Part shown: one piece after another, positions 13,786 to 17,774 of the stretch
Layout: each line of letters starts with the position of its first letter
Position numbering within the stretch: the stretch's first letter is position 1
Assembly: GCA_013813825.1 (NCBI GenBank)
Contig: JACCRA010000118.1
Location: 1 to 17,774, forward strand
Reading direction: 5' to 3'
DNA from: Pyrinomonadaceae bacterium
GTDB taxonomy: Bacteria; Acidobacteriota; Blastocatellia; Pyrinomonadales; Pyrinomonadaceae
Length of the DNA stretch: 17,774 nt
Program-made: the position numbers and the translations under genes
Notes under the pieces: model-generated
Databases searched by the model: none
Told to the model about the DNA's origin: nothing
The model's input: the letters and a program-made list of their open reading frames with translations, nothing else

Positions 13786-14010
13786 ATGTCGGAAAGCAAT
13801 ATCCACGAGATTGAAAAAGCGGAGTTTACGATGAACGAAACCACTGAAGAAAACCTGACACCGGCAGAGATTCGCCGCACGATGCTCCAATTGGCACGGC
13901 ACCAGATCGATGAGCAAGGCGCGCGGCGCGCGATCAATGGTCTCAGGAAAATCATGCGTGCCTCCGCCGGCTCCGGCGCGCTGGCCGCGAATCACAGGTC
14001 AAACCCGTAA
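13786..14010 (+). CDS. Small hypothetical protein in the receiver operon, 74 residues
   Basis: ATG at 13786 to TAA at 14008-14010. It has an acidic N-terminal half (MSESNIHEIEKAEF, NETTEEN), then a helical segment TPAEIRRTMLQLARHQIDEQ and a basic helix ARRAINGLRKIMRAS, and ends in a small, flexible tail. There is no signal peptide, membrane segment or cysteine. A GAGGA lies 12 bases upstream; a second in-frame ATG at 13831 is possible. It starts 41 bases after the receiver gene with no promoter between, so it is probably sigma-54 dependent and may be a partner of the signalling proteins. No family recognised. Confidence 0.65.
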   Translation: MSESNIHEIEKAEFTMNETTEENLTPAEIRRTMLQLARHQIDEQGARRAINGLRKIMRASAGSGALAANHRSNP

Positions 14011-14184
14011 ACATTTATCCATGCAAGTAACCAGTCCGCGCCCGCCGGCGGGATGACGACGGCAGTGGGCGTTTCACCTCAGCCAAGTTCTTTGAGAGTC
14101 CTCACTAAGTTCGGCCGCTCGCCCCCCTTCGCGAATGGCCGTCGCGCCCGCGCCTATCGGTATCCCTTCTACCGCGCGCGGACC

Positions 14185-14242
14185 GAAGCCCCCGCTTCCA
14201 AAATAGACTCCTTCCCAGAGTCGCGGGGGCTTCACTTTTTTT
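14185..14242 (+). terminator. Intrinsic terminator of the signalling operon
   Basis: GAAGCCCCCGC (14185-14195) and GCGGGGGCTTC (14223-14233) form a perfect 11-bp stem. The loop can nest a second stem, GACTC with GAGTC, and seven Ts follow at 14236-14242. It lies after the 74-residue gene and before the nuclease gene. The 14011-14342 gap contains this, the palindrome at 14246 and a promoter, but no credible gene. Confidence 0.85.
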
Positions 14243-14245
14243 ACA

Positions 14246-14320
14246 GCGGTGAGAGGTCAGAGGCAAGAGATCAGTAAGAATCCGGTTTTTACTGACCGCT
14301 GGCCTCTGACCTCTCACCGC
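14246..14320. repeat. 75-bp palindromic repeat with 19-bp perfect arms
   Basis: GCGGTGAGAGGTCAGAGGC at 14246-14264 is perfectly mirrored at 14302-14320. An inner pair TCAGTAA (14271-14277) and TTACTGA (14289-14295) makes it a nested hairpin. A shorter relative lies before the next gene (15736-15771). It is a probable member of a dispersed intergenic repeat family. Its right arm supplies the -35 region of the promoter for the nuclease gene. Confidence 0.8.
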
Positions 14321-14334
14321 TTCTATCGTATAAT
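14306..14334 (+). promoter_or_regulatory. Promoter of the SbcD/Mre11-like gene, probably leaderless
   Basis: CTGACC (14306-14311), a 17-base spacer and a perfect TATAAT (14329-14334). The ATG is at 14343, 8 bases after the hexamer, so transcription would start within a base or two of the start codon, and no Shine-Dalgarno can be present on the message. Confidence 0.65.
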
Positions 14335-14342
14335 GCCCTCAT

Positions 14343-15737
14343 ATGAAATTCATGCATGTCGCTGATATTCATTTGGGCTGCCGCCGGTATAATCTCGACG
14401 AGCGAATGAAAGACTTCGCGAAGGCGTGGATCGACGCGATCTGGAAACACGCCCTCCCGAATCAGATCGACTTCATGCTCATTGCGGGCGACTTTTTCAA
14501 CGCCCGCAAGGTCGAACCGGAGGCGATGAATCACGCCGTCGCTGGCTTAGAGTTGTTGCGCGACGCCGGCATTCCCGTCGTCGCCATTGAGGGCAATCAC
14601 GATCAGCGAGACGCCGTTTCGGATTACAGTTGGATGCGCTCGCTCTCGCGCTGGGGCTACCTCAAATTGTTGGAGCCGGCGCGCGACGAAGCCGGACACC
14701 TCGCGCTCGTGCCGTGGGACGAAGAGACGGGGACTGGCTCGTACATCGACATCGCGGGCGCGCGCATCTTCGGTACTCACTGGTACGGCACCAGCGCCAA
14801 CGCCGCCATCCCGCTCTTGGCCGACGCGCTGCGGCAAGCCCGCGCCGCGGATCGCTGCAACATTCTGCTGCTCCATACCGATGTCGAAGGGCAACTCAAC
14901 CGACCGAACATTCCGGCGCTCTCGCTTGCCACGATGAACGAGTTGAAATCGCTCGTCGATTATCTGGCGCTCGGCCACACGCACAAGCGTTTTGAAATTG
15001 ACGGATGGGCGTTCAATCCCGGCTCGCTCGAAGCCTGTTCGATTGACGAATACCGGGAAGAGCGCGGATTATACCTCGTCGAAGTTGACGACGAGCGAAA
15101 CATCCACGCGCGACATCTACGCGACTACGTCCAGCGGCCGTTTCAGCGTCTCTCGTTCGACGTTTCGGGCATCGAAAATCCTGACGCCGTCCACGAGGGC
15201 GTGATGGAGACAGTTCGCCGCGAAGCCCGCCCGCATCACCACGGTGACGACGAGTCATCCGCGCCGATCATTGAGATCAATTTGCGCGGCCACCTCGGCT
15301 TTAAGAATTCGCTGCTCGACATCTCGAAGATGAGGGCCGAAGCGCGCACGGCGACCGGCGCGCTCCACGTCATGATCACCAACCGGAGCGTACCCGTCGA
15401 ATACGCGATTGCCGCCGGCCTCGACGCCGACGCTTCGCGGCAGGTGCGCGAGCGCCGCATCATCGAAGATTTGATCGCCCGCGACAACCGCTTTCGCAAA
15501 CACGCGCCCGAAATGGCGCAACTTGTCCTCGAAGCCAAGCGCCTCGCTCTCGGCGACGAAACTCCCGAAGAGATTCTCAAGACCATCGAAGACGCGCTCG
15601 CGCGCCACGGCCTCGATGTTCCTGAGCAGATAACGAGTAGCGACGGGCCAGAACTAATCGTGTCTGCCGCCGCCGACACGAAACTCGTCGCTTCAACCGC
15701 CGCCATGCGGGCGCTCGAACGAAACGCAACAACATAG
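14343..15737 (+). CDS. SbcD/Mre11-type metallophosphoesterase (DNA repair nuclease)
   Basis: A 464-residue calcineurin-like phosphoesterase of the DNA-repair nuclease branch. The metal-binding motifs come in order: HVADIHLG (D8, H10), LIAGDFF (D50), IEGNHD (N85, H86), LLLHTD (H178), and LGHTH (H212, H214). The two-Mn active site is therefore complete. The capping and C-terminal part (about 255-460) is helical and charged (PEEILKTIEDALARHG), matching the Rad50/SbcC-contact region in length but not recognisably in motif. Mre11/SbcD proteins process double-strand breaks and hairpins with the SbcC/Rad50 ATPase. No such ATPase is in the window; the next gene is unrelated. Whether the partner is elsewhere or the protein acts alone is open. 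Transcription likely starts at the ATG. Confidence 0.85.
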   Translation: MKFMHVADIHLGCRRYNLDERMKDFAKAWIDAIWKHALPNQIDFMLIAGDFFNARKVEPEAMNHAVAGLELLRDAGIPVVAIEGNHDQRDAVSDYSWMRSLSRWGYLKLLEPARDEAGHLALVPWDEETGTGSYIDIAGARIFGTHWYGTSANAAIPLLADALRQARAADRCNILLLHTDVEGQLNRPNIPALSLATMNELKSLVDYLALGHTHKRFEIDGWAFNPGSLEACSIDEYREERGLYLVEVDDERNIHARHLRDYVQRPFQRLSFDVSGIENPDAVHEGVMETVRREARPHHHGDDESSAPIIEINLRGHLGFKNSLLDISKMRAEARTATGALHVMITNRSVPVEYAIAAGLDADASRQVRERRIIEDLIARDNRFRKHAPEMAQLVLEAKRLALGDETPEEILKTIEDALARHGLDVPEQITSSDGPELIVSAAADTKLVASTAAMRALERNATT

Positions 15738-15771
15738 AGGTCAATTCTGTTTTCACTGACTTCTGACCTCT
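15736..15771. repeat. Shorter copy of the GAGGTCA-type palindromic repeat
   Basis: AGAGGTCA (15736-15743) mirrors TGACCTCT (15764-15771). The right part, TTTTCACTGACTTCTGACC, aligns with TTTTTACTGACCGCTGGCC in the larger palindrome at 14246-14320, so both are members of one family. It overlaps the last base pair of the stop of the nuclease gene and fills most of the gap to the next start. Confidence 0.55.
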
Positions 15772-15791
15772 GACTCTTCAGACCTCTCTCC

Positions 15792-16502
15792 ATGAGCGAA
15801 GCCTTCGACAAAGTGCGCGGCGTGCGCGAACTGCCGTTGTTCCCGTTGCCGCTGGTCCTATTCCCCGGCGTGCCGCTGCCACTGCACATCTTTGAGCAGC
15901 GTTACCGGCGAATGCTCGTCGACGTGCGCGCGTCCAACAGCCTCTTCGGCCTGTCATACTTCGACGCCGACGAAGCAATCGACGCCCGCCCGCCCGCCGG
16001 GCAAGTTGGCTGCGCGGCGGAAGTGGTCGAAGTCCAGCCGCAACCGGACGGCCGTTCGAACATTTTGACAATCGGGCTTGTCCGCTACCGCCTCGTCGAA
16101 TACGTGGACGCCGGCGAACCGTATCTCGTCGGCCGCGTCGAGTTTTTTGAAGACGATCCGGACACCACGGGCGAAGTAATCGCGAGCGCGGGTGAGGTGG
16201 CCGATCTGTTCACTCGCATTGCCCGTTCCGTGCGCGTCGTCAATGATGACCGGGCGGGACTGCCCGACTTAAACGCCATCGAACCTGAGCGTCTCTCTTT
16301 CTTCGTCGCGGCGGCGATGGAGATGGAGGCCGGTGACAAGCAGAAGTTGCTGGAACTGCGCTCGACGGTCGAGCGCCTGCGTCGCCTCCAAGCGCTGCTC
16401 GCGCAAGTGGTTATCAGCTACGAGGAGCGCGCCCGCGTCCACCAAGTTGCGAAGAGCAACGGCCACAGCGGCCAGCCGTTGAAACTTGAACCGGAAGAGT
16501 AA
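15792..16502 (+). CDS. LON peptidase substrate-binding-domain protein
   Basis: A 236-residue stand-alone version of the N-terminal (LON/PUA-like) domain of Lon protease, with no AAA+ or peptidase domain. The signature LPLFPLPLVLFPGVPLPLHI is cut here to its core; residues 13-34 hold it and are followed by FEQRYRRML. The beta-rich first part (to about 120) leads to a helical bundle (130-220) with many Glu and Arg residues. Such proteins are widespread; they are thought to bind unfolded or specific protein segments, but no enzyme activity is known. The ATG at 15792 has no Shine-Dalgarno. It is separated from the nuclease gene by the palindromic repeat and lies 49 bases before the MoaD-MoaE gene. 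Confidence 0.9.
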   Translation: MSEAFDKVRGVRELPLFPLPLVLFPGVPLPLHIFEQRYRRMLVDVRASNSLFGLSYFDADEAIDARPPAGQVGCAAEVVEVQPQPDGRSNILTIGLVRYRLVEYVDAGEPYLVGRVEFFEDDPDTTGEVIASAGEVADLFTRIARSVRVVNDDRAGLPDLNAIEPERLSFFVAAAMEMEAGDKQKLLELRSTVERLRRLQALLAQVVISYEERARVHQVAKSNGHSGQPLKLEPEE

Positions 16503-16551
16503 AAACGCGGCGGTTCAATTACCTCTTCGACACCCTTCAACTCCGACGCGC

Positions 16552-17352
16552 ATGACTTCCGATAGCCTTGATCTCAAGCACCGCCACGGCGACGACAACG
16601 ACGGCACACGCACGACGCGCGTGCGCCTGCTTTTCTTCGGGGCCGCGCGCGAAGCGGCCGGATGCGACGAAGCGCCGCTCGCTGTTGGCGCGCCTGCCAC
16701 CGCCGCCAGCGTCTTCACCGCCACGCTCAACGCCTTTCCCGCGCTCCGGCGCTTCGGCCGCTCGCTGCTCATCGCCGTCAACGAAGAGTACGCGACGCCG
16801 GAGATGCCCGTCGGCGATGGCGACGAGATCGCGCTCTTCCCGCCCGTCAGCGGCGGCAGTAGCGCAGGCGGCGAAGCCCTCACGACTTCGCCGGAGCAAG
16901 CGTCGGACTTTTTTGAACTGACCGCCGATGCGCTCGACGTTGGCGAGATCGCCCGCCGCGTCGTCCCGCCGCGTTGCGGCGCGACCGTCACGCTTGATGG
17001 CTACGTCCGCGAGTTCACGCGCGGGCGCGAACGCACGCTCTACCTCGTCTATGAAGCCTACGCCCCGATGGCGCTCAGCGAACTGCGCCGCCTCGGCCGC
17101 CATGCTCACGAACTCTTCGACATCCAACACATCGGCATCGTCCACCGCCTCGGCCGCTTGGAGATCGGCGAAACTTCCGTCATCATCTCTGTCAGCGCCC
17201 CGCACCGCCGCGCCACCTTCGCGGCCTGCGAGTGGGCGATCAAGGAACTCAAACGCACCGTCCCCGTCTGGAAGAAAGAATATTTCGAGGGCGGCGAAGT
17301 CTGGAGCGAAGGCGAAGGCGCGCCGGAAAATTCTGGACCGGAACAAGTCTGA
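16552..17352 (+). CDS. Fused molybdopterin synthase, MoaD-MoaE (MoaX-like)
   Basis: A 266-residue protein joining both molybdopterin synthase subunits, which insert two sulfurs into cyclic pyranopterin monophosphate in molybdenum cofactor synthesis. Residues 22-102 are MoaD: a ubiquitin-like fold starting RVRLLFFGAAREAAG and ending FPPVSGG, with the GG pair at 101-102. Residues about 118-255 are MoaE: GATVTLDGYVRE, YEAYAPMALSEL, IVHRLGRLEIGE, SAPHRRATF (H218, R219) and LKRTVPVWKKE with the active-site lysines (K234, K241). The linker SSAGGEALTTSPEQ is between. MoaD must expose a C-terminal Gly for thiocarboxylation, so cleavage after GG is expected, as known for mycobacterial MoaX. The frame runs up to a TTG at 16486, but that overlaps the LON gene, so ATG 16552 is chosen. 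No other moa genes are in view. Confidence 0.92.
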   Translation: MTSDSLDLKHRHGDDNDGTRTTRVRLLFFGAAREAAGCDEAPLAVGAPATAASVFTATLNAFPALRRFGRSLLIAVNEEYATPEMPVGDGDEIALFPPVSGGSSAGGEALTTSPEQASDFFELTADALDVGEIARRVVPPRCGATVTLDGYVREFTRGRERTLYLVYEAYAPMALSELRRLGRHAHELFDIQHIGIVHRLGRLEIGETSVIISVSAPHRRATFAACEWAIKELKRTVPVWKKEYFEGGEVWSEGEGAPENSGPEQV

Positions 17353-17376
17353 TTCAAATACGAACTCACTTCAGAC

Positions 17377-17774
17377 ATGAACTTACTGACGAGCCAGCGC
17401 ATCTTTCACCACCTCTTACTTGTCGGACTGCTGGCGTGTGGCGGCGCTTGCACGGGCGGCGGCAGTAGCCCCCCGGCGGATGACCAGCGCCCGGAGATCA
17501 CGGCGGAAAAAATTCGCGAAGACATCAACGGCGAGCAGGTCCAAGTGCCGCCAGCGGAGGGCATTGCCGATTCCCGAAGTTGGAGATTCTTGCGCGATGA
17601 GCCGAAAGAGATTGAGATCGTCGAAAAACAACTCGACGGAGACAGCGCGACCATCGTCATCGACATGCGGACCGGCAGCGCCCCGCGAGCGGAGAAACCG
17701 AAAAAGCTATCCGGCCGGCTACGCCTGCATTACCGATTGGAAAAAGGACTGGTGCTGCGGCAGTGGGAAATTGT
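17377..17774 (+). CDS. Lipoprotein of unknown function (3' end outside the window)
   Basis: ATG at 17377, 24 bases after the MoaD-MoaE stop, opens a frame with no stop to the window end (132 codons seen). Residues 1-20 are a lipoprotein signal peptide with a hydrophobic core and the lipobox LLAC, C21 being the lipidated cysteine. A Gly/Ser/Pro-rich tether follows (22-33). The mature part starts ITAEKIREDINGEQV and continues with SWRFLRDEPKEIEIVEKQL and a strand-rich stretch (ATIVIDMRTG, LSGRLRLHYRLEKG). Glu or Asp after C21 would keep it in the inner membrane; here Gly follows, so outer-membrane sorting is possible. I do not recognise the family. Close spacing suggests co-transcription with moaD-moaE, without an obvious functional link. 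Confidence 0.7.
   Translation, partial: MNLLTSQRIFHHLLLVGLLACGGACTGGGSSPPADDQRPEITAEKIREDINGEQVQVPPAEGIADSRSWRFLRDEPKEIEIVEKQLDGDSATIVIDMRTGSAPRAEKPKKLSGRLRLHYRLEKGLVLRQWEI

Noticed and set aside
14053..14277. 74-residue plus ORF before the nuclease gene
   Set aside because: Runs through the intrinsic terminator stem and the palindrome, and has no RBS or protein-like pattern.
15236..15889. 217-residue minus-strand ORF opposite the end of the nuclease gene and the LON gene
   Set aside because: Ser/Arg-rich composition typical of antisense frames; crosses an intergenic repeat and two sense genes.
16537..17346. 269-residue minus-strand ORF opposite the MoaD-MoaE gene
   Set aside because: Shadow of a GC-rich gene: Arg/Ala/Asp-rich with no recognisable domain, while the plus strand carries all MoaD and MoaE motifs.

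Overview
The window looks like a chromosomal segment of a free-living, GC-rich, Gram-negative-type bacterium. The gene mix suggests Acidobacteriota, perhaps a Blastocatellia/Pyrinomonas-like lineage: a DUF2339 giant membrane protein, a fused MoaD-MoaE, a PrsK/PrsR-like two-component core, small secreted coiled-coil proteins, and palindromic intergenic repeats. This placement is inference from gene content; there is no rRNA or other marker in view. Most genes are clearly GC-rich. The exception is about 714-1760, which is visibly AT-richer and follows an insertion sequence.

Layout. (1) 1-713 is the 3' part of an IS110-family transposase cut by the window edge. (2) 714-1760 is an accessory, low-GC island with a SET-domain methyltransferase on the minus strand, a divergent 51-residue basic ORF sharing its AT-rich promoter region, and a 57-residue minus-strand ORF next to a broken frame. 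(3) 1869-5688 holds a 998-residue DUF2339 membrane protein and a phytanoyl-CoA-dioxygenase-family protein on plus. (4) 5838-7706, on minus, holds an aldo/keto reductase and a secreted coiled-coil protein whose frame is broken by one extra base near 6319. (5) 7707-8212 is non-coding, with a tandem 14-mer and a long imperfect inverted repeat. (6) 8213-9106 is a CysQ/inositol-monophosphatase-family phosphatase. (7) 9230-14010 is a signalling locus: membrane sensor kinase, NtrC-type response regulator, a single-domain receiver, and a small hypothetical protein, closed by a strong intrinsic terminator at 14185-14242. (8) 14343 to the end holds an SbcD/Mre11-type nuclease, a LON-substrate-binding-domain protein, a MoaD-MoaE fusion and a lipoprotein that runs off the window.

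How the genes may work together. The signalling locus is the most coherent system. The kinase would phosphorylate the sigma-54 activator. A near-perfect sigma-54 promoter at 13210-13225 lies between that activator and the single-domain receiver, so the activator may switch on the receiver and the 74-residue protein. The receiver has no output domain and is a visible paralogue of the activator's receiver, so it may compete for phosphate from the same kinase and act as feedback. This wiring is a hypothesis from the sequence layout.

The other plus-strand genes at the right end are closely spaced and may be co-transcribed, but their functions are unrelated. Two genes (at 1278 and 14343) have a TATAAT hexamer only 7-8 bases before the ATG, which suggests leaderless mRNAs. 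No tRNA, rRNA, CRISPR array or prophage was seen.
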